DNA of 9,631 nt. Origin: CANRPC01 sp964456095. Lineage in GTDB: Bacteria > Bacillota_I > Bacilli_A > RFN20 > CAG-449. Of this stretch, positions 1-5,905 are shown piece by piece (the first letter of the stretch is position 1; each line of letters begins with the position of its first letter). The notes under the pieces were generated by a model that was not told where the DNA came from, searched no databases, and saw only the letters and a program-made list of their open reading frames with translations. The position numbers and the translations under genes are program-made. Location: NCBI GenBank assembly GCA_964456095.1, contig CAYVZF010000052.1, positions 1-9,631 on the forward strand, read 5' to 3'.

Positions 1-55
1 GTCTATCCTCAAATACATATACTGCAGGAGGAACACCTTGTTTACAATCATTATG
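1..55 (-). pseudogene. Distal fragment of the AlbA_2/ATP-binding gene interrupted by the RIT element
   Basis: Read on the minus strand, this edge encodes HNDCKQGVPPAVYVFEDR. That aligns without gaps to HNKWSEELAPAVYLFDDR in the intact paralogue at 4367-5689 (residues 272-289), in the ATPase-like domain just after the conserved EAWINAxVHN motif. The matching upstream part, ending AVVHN, lies more than 3.4 kb away at 3497-4314, on the far side of the recombinase element, so this is the downstream continuation of the same gene. The rest of the gene lies beyond the left edge of the window. It cannot be translated as part of the original protein because the element separates it from its start. Confidence 0.85.
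51..55. repeat. Left copy of the TTATG direct repeat flanking the RIT element
   Basis: TTATG lies directly outside the left terminal repeat and recurs at 3497-3501, where the host gene resumes. Joining the two gene halves across a single TTATG restores the reading frame of the interrupted gene (AVVHN-DCK). The repeat is therefore best read as the short overlap region of a tyrosine recombinase insertion, or a target duplication. TTATG also begins the element's own terminal decamer, so the exact boundary is ambiguous by a few bases. Confidence 0.6.
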
Positions 56-138
56 TTATGAGAAGAAAAAAATTATGAGAAGAGGAACTGAAAAAGTTCT
101 TTTTTTCTTAGTTTATTAAGATAAAAAACTTCTCATAA
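56..138 (+). repeat. Left terminal inverted repeat of the RIT element (83 bp)
   Basis: It is the reverse complement of 3387-3469 at 81 of 83 positions; the differences are at 86 and 100. Internal order from outside to inside: TTATGAGAAG (56-65), A7, TTATGAGAAG (73-82), a hairpin (83-101) followed by a T-run, an AT-rich spacer, then the decamer in inverse orientation, CTTCTCATAA (129-138). The two outer decamers form a direct repeat with a 17-bp period. The repeat ends 7 bp short of the stop codon of the third recombinase gene. The decamers are probable recombinase binding half-sites (inference). Confidence 0.9.
83..106 (+). terminator. Inward-facing terminator-like hairpin in the left terminal repeat
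   Basis: AGGAACT (83-89) can pair with AGTTCTT (95-101) around a GAAAA loop, with one G-U pair, and T continues to 106. On the plus strand this has the form of a weak intrinsic terminator for transcripts entering the element from the left flank, antisense to the recombinase genes. The mirror copy in the right terminal repeat faces inward as well. Confidence 0.5.
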
Positions 139-145
139 ATTTTTT

Positions 146-1147
146 TTATAATTGTTTTAAAAATAATAATAAATCTTCTTTTTGATTATTAGAATATCGC
201 TCTTTAACTTCTAAAGTTTGACTGTGTTTAATAATCTGTTCTTTTTTTATTTTAGGATTTACTTTTGCATATATTTCAGTAGTAACAACAGAATTATGTC
301 CTAATATATCTCTTATGTAGATTAAATTTACACCAGATTCTAATAAATGCATTGCTCTTGTATGCCTCATACTGTGATTACTATATTTTTGCTTGAATAA
401 TTCATTTCTTTTTTTCTTAGCTAAAGATATATACTTTTTTAAAATATATTCTATTCCTTTAGTTGTAAATTTATTTTTTTGATTATTTTCAAACACATAA
501 GAATCTTTATTATCTATTTTAAAACTAGTTAAATATTTCTTTAAAATATTTGACAAATTTATAGTTATAGGGACTAATCTGTCTTTATTTCCTTTCCCAT
601 GTAGTATAACATAAGGACTTTCACTAAATGAAATTTGGTTAACTGTTAGGTCCACTAATTCTTGTGCTCTGCATGCACTTTCATACATAAATAACAATAT
701 TACGTAATCTCTAAAACCTGATTTTGTTTTTGTATTAGGTGTGTTTATCAATATTTTTATTTCTTCAATAGAAAAATATGATAAGCTATTTAAGGGGGCT
801 TTCTTTTTCGGTATTGATATTATACTGTTACATAGATCAAAATATGAAAGTTCTCTTATTTGAATATATTTAAAGAAAGAATGTATTGCTGCTAATCTTT
901 GATTTCTAGTTGATATACTGTTTTTTCTTTTTTCTTCTAAAAACAATAAAAATTCTTCTATAACATTTTTTGTTATATTTGAAAATTCCATTTTATTAAT
1001 ATTTAATTTTTGTTCTTTATGTAAGTATTTTAATAAAAGAAGAAATGTGTCTTTATATGATTTAATAGTATTAATGGAGACTCCTTTTATAGATGGCAAG
1101 TACTCTGAAAAAAATTTGGTTAGATAATAACTAAAATTATTCTTCAT
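146..1147 (-). CDS. Tyrosine recombinase, third gene of the RIT trio (RitC position)
   Basis: This is a site-specific DNA recombinase of the tyrosine (phage integrase/XerC-D) family, probably acting with the two upstream recombinases to move the element. The N-terminal SAM-like core-binding domain covers about residues 5-105 and the catalytic domain about 125-310. Counting from the longer start at 1168, the catalytic residues are R167 (SACRAQEL), K192 (GKGNKDRL), H265 and R268 (HSMRHT), H291 (LGHNS) and nucleophile Y300 (TEIYAKV). I prefer the start at 1147 (333 aa), the eighth codon of the longer frame. It has AAGGAAG 8 nt upstream, and it makes the overlap with the preceding gene exactly 11 nt, the same as between the first two genes. 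A start at 1168 would give 340 aa and a 32-nt overlap. The gene ends 7 bp before the left terminal repeat. Confidence 0.9.
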   Translation of the reverse strand: MKNNFSYYLTKFFSEYLPSIKGVSINTIKSYKDTFLLLLKYLHKEQKLNINKMEFSNITKNVIEEFLLFLEEKRKNSISTRNQRLAAIHSFFKYIQIRELSYFDLCNSIISIPKKKAPLNSLSYFSIEEIKILINTPNTKTKSGFRDYVILLFMYESACRAQELVDLTVNQISFSESPYVILHGKGNKDRLVPITINLSNILKKYLTSFKIDNKDSYVFENNQKNKFTTKGIEYILKKYISLAKKKRNELFKQKYSNHSMRHTRAMHLLESGVNLIYIRDILGHNSVVTTEIYAKVNPKIKKEQIIKHSQTLEVKERYSNNQKEDLLLFLKQL

Positions 1148-2117
1148 AAAATTCTTCCTTTTCTTCATAGATATTTTCTGTATATAATTTAACTTTTTTT
1201 ACTGATTTTACTGCTTCTTCTTGAACCATTCTTAGATAGTATTCTGTTTCAGTAAGGTGCTTATGACCTAAATAAGTCGATAAAAGTGGTAATGAAGTGT
1301 ATAAATCAAAGCCTTTTGCTTCCATTTGTTTTAAACTGTGAACTGCGAATGTATGCCTTAGATCATGTATCCTTTGATAACTCCCATCAAATGTTCTTTG
1401 AATCTCACTTTCATTCAATAATTTATGATAAGTTTGATATATTGATGTTTTTGATATTGGATCTCCTGTTAATCTAACAAATAAATACTCACTATTGATT
1501 TTATTAGTTGTTTTTTCTATATATGTAAGTATTTGTTCATATATTGATTTTGATAAAGGTATATATCTGGAAACATTGTTTTTTCCATCTTTTATGATAA
1601 TTCGTTTATTGTTTACATCAAATTCTTCTCTTTTTAAATTAATTACTTCATTCAACCTTAATCCGCATCCATAATACAAACTTAACATTAGATAAAATGT
1701 TTTATATTTCAATTCATTGGATGATTCTATCCATATTTTTATAGTGCTAAACATTTTGTTAATTTCTTCTTTAGAAAATATATAAGGAACAAATTCACTC
1801 TTTACATAATGAGGCTTTTCTATGTATGGTAAATCATATCCTTTTATTTTTAAAAATTTAATGAAAGAACTATATATTTGGTGATAATTGTTGATTGTTG
1901 AAACTTTTTTTCCTTCTGCTAATTTTAGCCATCCGTCTATAGTATCTTGATTAATTGTTTTGTCTTTTGTTAATGATAAATAATTATCAAATTGTATTAA
2001 TCTATAGATTGTGTTGCTATGAAATTTATACCCATTGGCTCTTTTGAATTTTATAAACTCTATTAATTCGTTTTTATATTTAGATTTAAATTTTGGAAGT
2101 TCATTTTCAAATTGCAT
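1137..2117 (-). CDS. Tyrosine recombinase, second gene of the RIT trio (RitB position)
   Basis: A 326-aa tyrosine-family site-specific recombinase. The N-terminal core-binding region covers about residues 12-95 and the catalytic domain about 110-310. The catalytic set is complete: R154 (GCGLRLNEV), K179 or a neighbouring lysine in the beta-hairpin (KDGKNN), H251 and R254 (HDLRHT), H285 (LGHKHL) and probable nucleophile Y294 (TEYYLRM, nine residues after H285 as in its neighbours). The start has a strong GGAGG (2124-2128) 6 nt upstream, inside the end of the first gene. The overlap with that gene is 11 nt, and with the third gene also 11 nt if that one starts at 1147. The C-terminus is Glu-rich (YEEKEEFYEE). 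Cotranslation by coupling is likely. The exact role of each of the three proteins is not known from sequence. Confidence 0.92.
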   Translation of the reverse strand: MQFENELPKFKSKYKNELIEFIKFKRANGYKFHSNTIYRLIQFDNYLSLTKDKTINQDTIDGWLKLAEGKKVSTINNYHQIYSSFIKFLKIKGYDLPYIEKPHYVKSEFVPYIFSKEEINKMFSTIKIWIESSNELKYKTFYLMLSLYYGCGLRLNEVINLKREEFDVNNKRIIIKDGKNNVSRYIPLSKSIYEQILTYIEKTTNKINSEYLFVRLTGDPISKTSIYQTYHKLLNESEIQRTFDGSYQRIHDLRHTFAVHSLKQMEAKGFDLYTSLPLLSTYLGHKHLTETEYYLRMVQEEAVKSVKKVKLYTENIYEEKEEFYEE

Positions 2118-3333
2118 AAGGAACCTCCAATGATAATTCTCTTAAATGAGTTGTATCAACTGTTATATATTGTTCTGTAATTAATGTACTTGAATGTCCT
2201 AGTATTGAACTTATCGCACTAATGGATACATTTTCATTGAGCATATTTGTCGCTAAACTATGTCTTAGACTATGTGGACCATGCTTTTTATTTTCAAAAT
2301 TTACACCAGCCAATTTCATTATTCTTGTTACGATTCTATGTATAGATGATGTTGAATTAAATTTTGTGAAAGGTGCATACATCGTTGTGAACAAATATTC
2401 TGTATCTTTACTTTCATGTCTTCCGTTTTTTATATAATCTATTAACGCATATTTGACCTCATCTATTAATGGTAAAATTAGTTTTGACTTTGTTTTATTT
2501 TGAATTATATTTATTTGATTTTTGTTAAAGTCTAAATATTCAAATTTAAAATTTATTATATCTCCTGCTCTAATTCCATAATATGCAAGTAAACATATTA
2601 TTGCATATGCTTGCTTTCCATTTTTTGTCCTTGTATCAATTATATTTAATATTTTTGATATTTCTTCTTTGGTGTACGTTGTAAGTAGAAGATTCCTTGT
2701 ATCTTTTCTTATAAGAGGAAATGCTTGACGTCCTGAAAAAGATATAAAGTTCTGCTGATACAAATAATTTAGAGTTTCTCTTAATACTGTTTTATATATA
2801 TGTATACTTGCTTTTGAAAGCCTTTTTGATTCTATGTTTATACATTCAGAAACCATTTCTATGGTTAATTTGTTTATTTCTGTTATTCCTATATTGTTTA
2901 AATATACCAAAAACAACGCTATGTACCATAATTTCCTTTTTTTACTATTTATTACTATATTTTGAATATCCACAAATTCTTTTTGTATTTTTTTATATAA
3001 TTCAATATAGCAACTTGGAAAATTAGATTGAATAGATTTTCTATGTGTTTTGAAATAATTTCCGCTATCATAATATTCCATCAAAATAAGCAATGGTCTT
3101 CTTATAATTGACTGCGCATTGCTTTTTAAATTATAAATATCTATATCGTATTGTTTTATGTAGAATTCTTTAATCACCTCCATATCTATATTTTTAATAT
3201 TGTTCTGTACACAATATTTTTTAAAATGATTAATTATCCATATTGTAGTATCAATCATTTGTTTGCTCATTCCATCCTTTTTATATTTTTCTAAAAAGAT
3301 AGGGATGAACTTCATAAATTCATTTGTATTCAT
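2107..3333 (-). CDS. Tyrosine recombinase, first gene of the RIT trio (RitA position)
   Basis: A 408-aa tyrosine-family recombinase and the longest of the three. The extra length is N-terminal: about 210 residues precede the catalytic domain. They hold one alpha-helical region at about 5-110 and a second, more typical core-binding region at about 120-200. The catalytic residues are R255 (YGIRAGDI), K280 (QNKTKSKL), H354 and R357 (HSLRHSL), H380 (LGHSS) and nucleophile Y389 (TEQYITV). The start has AAAGGAGT about 9 nt upstream (3343-3350) and sits 54 bp inside the right terminal repeat. The stop is TGA, which shows that TGA is not read as Trp here. The next gene begins within its last 11 nt. 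I see no convincing promoter between the terminal repeat and this gene; transcription may start within the repeat. Confidence 0.92.
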   Translation of the reverse strand: MNTNEFMKFIPIFLEKYKKDGMSKQMIDTTIWIINHFKKYCVQNNIKNIDMEVIKEFYIKQYDIDIYNLKSNAQSIIRRPLLILMEYYDSGNYFKTHRKSIQSNFPSCYIELYKKIQKEFVDIQNIVINSKKRKLWYIALFLVYLNNIGITEINKLTIEMVSECINIESKRLSKASIHIYKTVLRETLNYLYQQNFISFSGRQAFPLIRKDTRNLLLTTYTKEEISKILNIIDTRTKNGKQAYAIICLLAYYGIRAGDIINFKFEYLDFNKNQINIIQNKTKSKLILPLIDEVKYALIDYIKNGRHESKDTEYLFTTMYAPFTKFNSTSSIHRIVTRIMKLAGVNFENKKHGPHSLRHSLATNMLNENVSISAISSILGHSSTLITEQYITVDTTHLRELSLEVPYAI

Positions 3334-3386
3334 TTTAACATCACTCCTTTTCTTTTATGAACACAATTGAATTTTAACATGAAAGA

Positions 3387-3469
3387 TTATGAGAAGTTTT
3401 TTATCTTAATAAACTAAGAAAAAAGGAACTTTTTCAGTCCCTCTTCTCATAATTTTTTTCTTCTCATAA
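3387..3469 (-). repeat. Right terminal inverted repeat of the RIT element (83 bp)
   Basis: This is the mirror copy of 56-138. It carries TTATGAGAAG at 3387-3396 (inner), then CTTCTCATAA at 3443-3452 and 3460-3469 (outer pair, separated by T7). Its two differences from the left copy both fall in the hairpin stem and keep it paired. Unlike the left end, it is followed by 27 extra bases containing a 20-bp palindrome before the host gene resumes. Confidence 0.9.
3419..3442 (-). terminator. Inward-facing terminator-like hairpin upstream of the recombinase trio
   Basis: On the minus strand AGGGACT pairs with AGTTCCT (one G-U pair) around a GAAAA loop, with a run of six Ts from the end of the stem. 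This resembles an intrinsic terminator. It lies between the host gene fragment and the first recombinase gene, facing transcripts that run from the AlbA_2 genes into the element, and would keep host read-through away from the recombinases. Confidence 0.6.
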
Positions 3470-3475
3470 CACAAT

Positions 3476-3495
3476 TTATCAGAAGCTTCTGATAA
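3476..3495. repeat. Perfect 20-bp palindrome at the right RIT junction
   Basis: TTATCAGAAGCTTCTGATAA is its own reverse complement. Each half differs by one base (C for G at position 5) from the decamer TTATGAGAAG repeated in the terminal repeats. It lies 6 bp outside the right terminal repeat and 1 bp before the TTATG where the host gene resumes. It is not part of the original host gene, because the paralogue has no corresponding codons. It looks like a paired recombinase binding site or a carried-over piece of an earlier target. Confidence 0.75.
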
Positions 3496-3496
3496 G

Positions 3497-3501
3497 TTAT
3501 G
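3497..3501. repeat. Right copy of the TTATG direct repeat flanking the RIT element
   Basis: It matches 51-55. It is part of the codons for His-Asn (CAT AAC on the minus strand) in the interrupted gene, at the point where the host reading frame resumes outside the element. The surrounding TTATGAACAAC resembles the terminal decamer TTATGAGAAG in its first six bases. Confidence 0.6.
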
Positions 3502-4314
3502 AACAACTGCATTTATCCAAGCTTCAATAAAAGCATCTTGCGAAAACATTCTTTTTTCTTTTCTTGGTCTAACAGATGTATCAATATAAGTTTCATTTAT
3601 TGAATCAATATAGTTTATAACATTTTTCATAGCAACAACTAAACATTGAAATCCAAATTCTTGCCTTTTTAAAAATGTTGTTTTATCTTTACCTTTAAAA
3701 ACCGCAACTTTAATTGACACATCTTAATTATCTTCAAGTAAACCAGCATAATAATTATATTCATCATTTTTATTTTTAAGTGAATATGTTTCATCAAATG
3801 TATCTTCGTTTATATGCTGTCCTTTAGATATCAATAATGTTTTAAGTGCACTGAAAGTTAATCTTTGCCTTGTACATCTTTTTTCAGTAATTGATTCTTT
3901 AATAATACTTAATGTTTTAATATATTCTCTTTCAATTTGTTCTTCACTCATACTTCTACAAGTAGTACCAACTCTAATATAACAACCTTTAGAACTTCTA
4001 CCATATTTACTTATATAATATAATGATTTTCCTTTTTTAATATTAACTTCTATTATCCATTTTTCTTCTTCATATTTAGCAGTCATTTTAATTAAATCTT
4101 GAGGATTTGGTAAAATACATGTAGTTATTATATCTGATATTCTTTTCATTACTTCATCTAATTTATTAGAAAGTATTCCATATATATAACCATTATCTTC
4201 TACACCAATATAAATAGTTCCTCCATTAGTATTTAAAAAAGCAACTACTTCACGCACGAAAGTATCATTTAATACTCTTTTTAATTCAATTACTTCTGTT
4301 TCAATATAGTTCGT
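3497..4314 (-). pseudogene. Decayed AlbA_2/ATP-binding protein gene, proximal part, cut by the RIT element
   Basis: This copy aligns along its length with residues 1-273 of the intact paralogue at 4367-5689. It shows the AlbA_2 DNA-binding-type domain (VREVVAFLNTNGG, then GCYIRVGTTCRSMSEEQ) and the start of the ATPase-like domain (AFIEAWINAVVHN). Three lesions are visible. The expected ATG is ACG (4312-4314), although AAGGAT is kept upstream and the following codons NYIETEV are conserved. An in-frame TAA at 3724-3726 falls where the paralogue reads Met/Asn, before SIKVAVFKG. The RIT element is inserted after VVHN. A GTG at 4255-4257 could start a shorter frame, ending at the TAA after 177 codons, but it would lack the beginning of the domain. 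The downstream end of the gene is at 1-55. It lies 52 bp downstream of the paralogue, in the same direction. Confidence 0.85.
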
Positions 4315-4366
4315 TATTTTTTATCCTTAAATGTTTTTTAGTATTAATATATTTATTATAATAATC

Positions 4367-5689
4367 TTATTCTTTTATTTCCCAGTGTCCTGATTTATCT
4401 GAGCCAACACGTACAATTAATTGTAGATTTACTAATACCTTAATATTTCTTCTAACAGTTTCTTCAGATTTATTAATATATTTTGCCAATTGTATATATG
4501 TAATTTCAGGATTATCTTTAATAAGACTATAAATCAATTCTTGTGTATTATTTAATTTTACACCCACATTTACACCCACATTTACACCCACATTTTTCTT
4601 TTTATTAAATGGAATTGTAACTGTAATCATACTTTTAGAAAATGAATATGCTTGTTCTCCATATTCTTTAACAACAATAGGAACACCATGTCCAGAATGT
4701 TCTACAATTTCACATTGTAAAAATATGTTCATTAAATCTTTATTAACTGGTTTTGTTTTTCCGGCTAAAAATTCTTCTTTTGAAAGATTCTTAGGTAATC
4801 CACCATATGAAACAATTTCTAATCTATCATCAAACAAATAAACAGCAGGTGCTAATTCTTCTGACCATTTGTTATGAACACAAGCATTAATCCAAGCTTC
4901 TTTAAAAGCTTCACTACTAAATAATCTTTGTTCTTTTCTAGGTCTAACAGAAAGATCTATAAATGTTTCATTTAATGCGTCACAATAATTAATTACTTTA
5001 TCAAGTGAATCTAGTAAGCAAGTATATCCATACTCATTTCTCTTTATAAACTCTGATTTATCTGTTCCTTTAAAAACTGCCACTTTAATAGAATTCATGT
5101 TTTCATCTGCTAAAATATCTGCAAGAATGTTAAATTTTCCTTTTTCAGTTTTTAATTTGAAATTATCATAAAAAGTTTCTTCATTAATATGAATACCTTT
5201 ATTTACAAGATATTGCTTTAATTTAAAAAAAGTATAGTCACTTCTTAAAACAGGAATATCTATTATTGATTTTTCAGGAATATTTAAATATTTAATATAT
5301 TCTCTTTCAATTTGTTCTTCACTCATACTTCTACAAGTAGTACCAACTCTAATATAACAACCTTTAGAACTTCTACCATATTTACTTATATAATATAAAG
5401 ACTTACCTTTATTTATATTAACTTCTATAATCCATTTTCCTTCTTCATTTTTAGCAAATATTCTAATTAAATCTTGAGGACTTGGTAATATACATGTAGT
5501 TATTATATCTGATATTCTTTTCATCATATCATCTAACTTATTAGAAGGAATTCCACATATATAACCATTATCCTCTACTCCAATATAAATAGTTCCTCCA
5601 TTAGTATTTAAAAAAGCAACAACTTCACGTACAAATGTATCATTTAATACTCTTTTTAATTCAACTACTTCTGTTTCAATATAGTTCAT
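4367..5689 (-). CDS. AlbA_2 domain and ATP-binding putative transcriptional regulator
   Basis: An intact 440-aa protein of the COG2865-type family. The AlbA_2 (Schlafen AlbA_2) domain covers about residues 5-130 (ELKRVLNDTFVREVVAFLN, GGTIYIGVEDNG, RVGTTCRSMSEEQ). A linker and a GHKL-like ATP-binding domain cover about 200-360 (EAWINACVHN, DDRLEIVSYGGLP, EHSGHGVPIVV). The Asn-Val-Gly-Val repeat at 366-377 joins this to a C-terminal winged helix-turn-helix at about 380-440. Members are usually annotated as DNA-binding or transcriptional regulators, but the true role is mostly undetermined. The ATG is supported by AAAGGA 10 nt upstream. A weak promoter with an inverted repeat over its -10 lies upstream, which suggests self-control (inference). 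A broken paralogue lies 52 bp downstream in the same direction. The HTH suggests DNA binding, but no target can be named. Confidence 0.88.
   Translation of the reverse strand: MNYIETEVVELKRVLNDTFVREVVAFLNTNGGTIYIGVEDNGYICGIPSNKLDDMMKRISDIITTCILPSPQDLIRIFAKNEEGKWIIEVNINKGKSLYYISKYGRSSKGCYIRVGTTCRSMSEEQIEREYIKYLNIPEKSIIDIPVLRSDYTFFKLKQYLVNKGIHINEETFYDNFKLKTEKGKFNILADILADENMNSIKVAVFKGTDKSEFIKRNEYGYTCLLDSLDKVINYCDALNETFIDLSVRPRKEQRLFSSEAFKEAWINACVHNKWSEELAPAVYLFDDRLEIVSYGGLPKNLSKEEFLAGKTKPVNKDLMNIFLQCEIVEHSGHGVPIVVKEYGEQAYSFSKSMITVTIPFNKKKNVGVNVGVNVGVKLNNTQELIYSLIKDNPEITYIQLAKYINKSEETVRRNIKVLVNLQLIVRVGSDKSGHWEIKE
4560..4595. repeat. Three exact tandem copies of a 12-bp unit inside the regulator gene
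   Basis: ACACCCACATTT is repeated three times without change. On the minus strand it encodes the Asn-Val-Gly-Val linker between the ATPase-like domain and the winged HTH. The unit is a multiple of three, so gain or loss of copies changes linker length without breaking the frame. Such NVGV repeats are common in this protein family. Confidence 0.85.
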
Positions 5690-5709
5690 TATTATCTATT
5701 CCTTTATAG

Positions 5710-5753
5710 GGTACTTCTAAAAAAATAGTACCACTAAATATTTTTATAATCAA
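5710..5753 (-). promoter_or_regulatory. Possible promoter and overlapping operator of the AlbA_2 regulator gene
   Basis: On the minus strand TTGATT (5748-5753), a 17-bp spacer and TACTAT (5725-5730) form a moderate sigma-A promoter, four of six consensus bases in each box. GGTACT (5710-5715) and AGTACC (5727-5732) form a perfect 6-bp inverted repeat with an 11-bp spacer. One arm overlaps the -10 and the other lies just before the ribosome binding site (AAAGGA, ending at 5700). A bound repressor there would block transcription. The downstream gene has a winged HTH, so autoregulation is possible but not shown. Confidence 0.35.
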
Positions 5754-5846
5754 ACTATTTACAAAAAAATTCCAAATATTCTTTTATTATTCTATTGTTT
5801 TTCCAAAAAAAGCAAGAATTAAAATAATATAATTTATTCACACCTT

Positions 5847-5881
5847 AAAAAAAGTGAATGATTTTTAAATATCATCCACTT
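5847..5881 (-). terminator. Rho-independent terminator of the metal efflux operon
   Basis: On the minus strand AAGTGGATGAT pairs with ATCATTCACTT over 11 positions, with one G-U pair, around an 8-nt loop. It is followed directly by a run of Ts (5853 down to 5847). It lies 24 bp after the stop codon of the P-type ATPase. A second small inverted repeat, AATTAA-CACG-TTAATT, sits between the two at 5885-5900 and has no T-run. Confidence 0.85.
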
Positions 5882-5905
5882 ATAAATTAACACGTTAATT
5901 ATACT

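Larger units (their letters stand above)
56..3496 (-). mobile_element. RIT (recombinase in trio) element inserted in an AlbA_2-family gene
   Basis: Three complete tyrosine recombinase genes run in tandem on the minus strand, enclosed by 83-bp inverted terminal repeats at 56-138 and 3387-3469. There is no cargo gene. This gene content, the overlaps and the size of about 3.4 kb match the family known as recombinase-in-trio elements, in which RitA, RitB and RitC are transcribed in that order. All three catalytic sets (R, K, HxxR, H, Y) are present, so the element may still be active. The host gene reads straight across once 56-3496 is removed and one TTATG is kept. The right boundary includes 27 bp (3470-3496), with a 20-bp palindrome, that has no counterpart at the left end. 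A stricter element would be 56-3469. The family assignment rests on gene content and ends, not on a database match. Confidence 0.85.

Noticed and set aside
1286..3026. Open frames on the plus strand inside the recombinase genes
   Set aside because: They lie antisense to full-length recombinases with complete catalytic motifs, have no ribosome binding sites and show only low-complexity hydrophobic composition. They are shadows.
56..3495. Repeated decamers considered as a CRISPR array or iterons of an origin
   Set aside because: They are only 10 bp, lie in mirror order at the two ends of a recombinase element and have no regular spacers or replication gene nearby.
3406..3720. A separate 104-aa gene ending in YEKKKIMRRGTEKVPFFLVY
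   Set aside because: Its body is the continuation of the AlbA_2 pseudogene after the in-frame TAA. Its last residues are read from the 27-bp junction segment and the right terminal repeat of the element.
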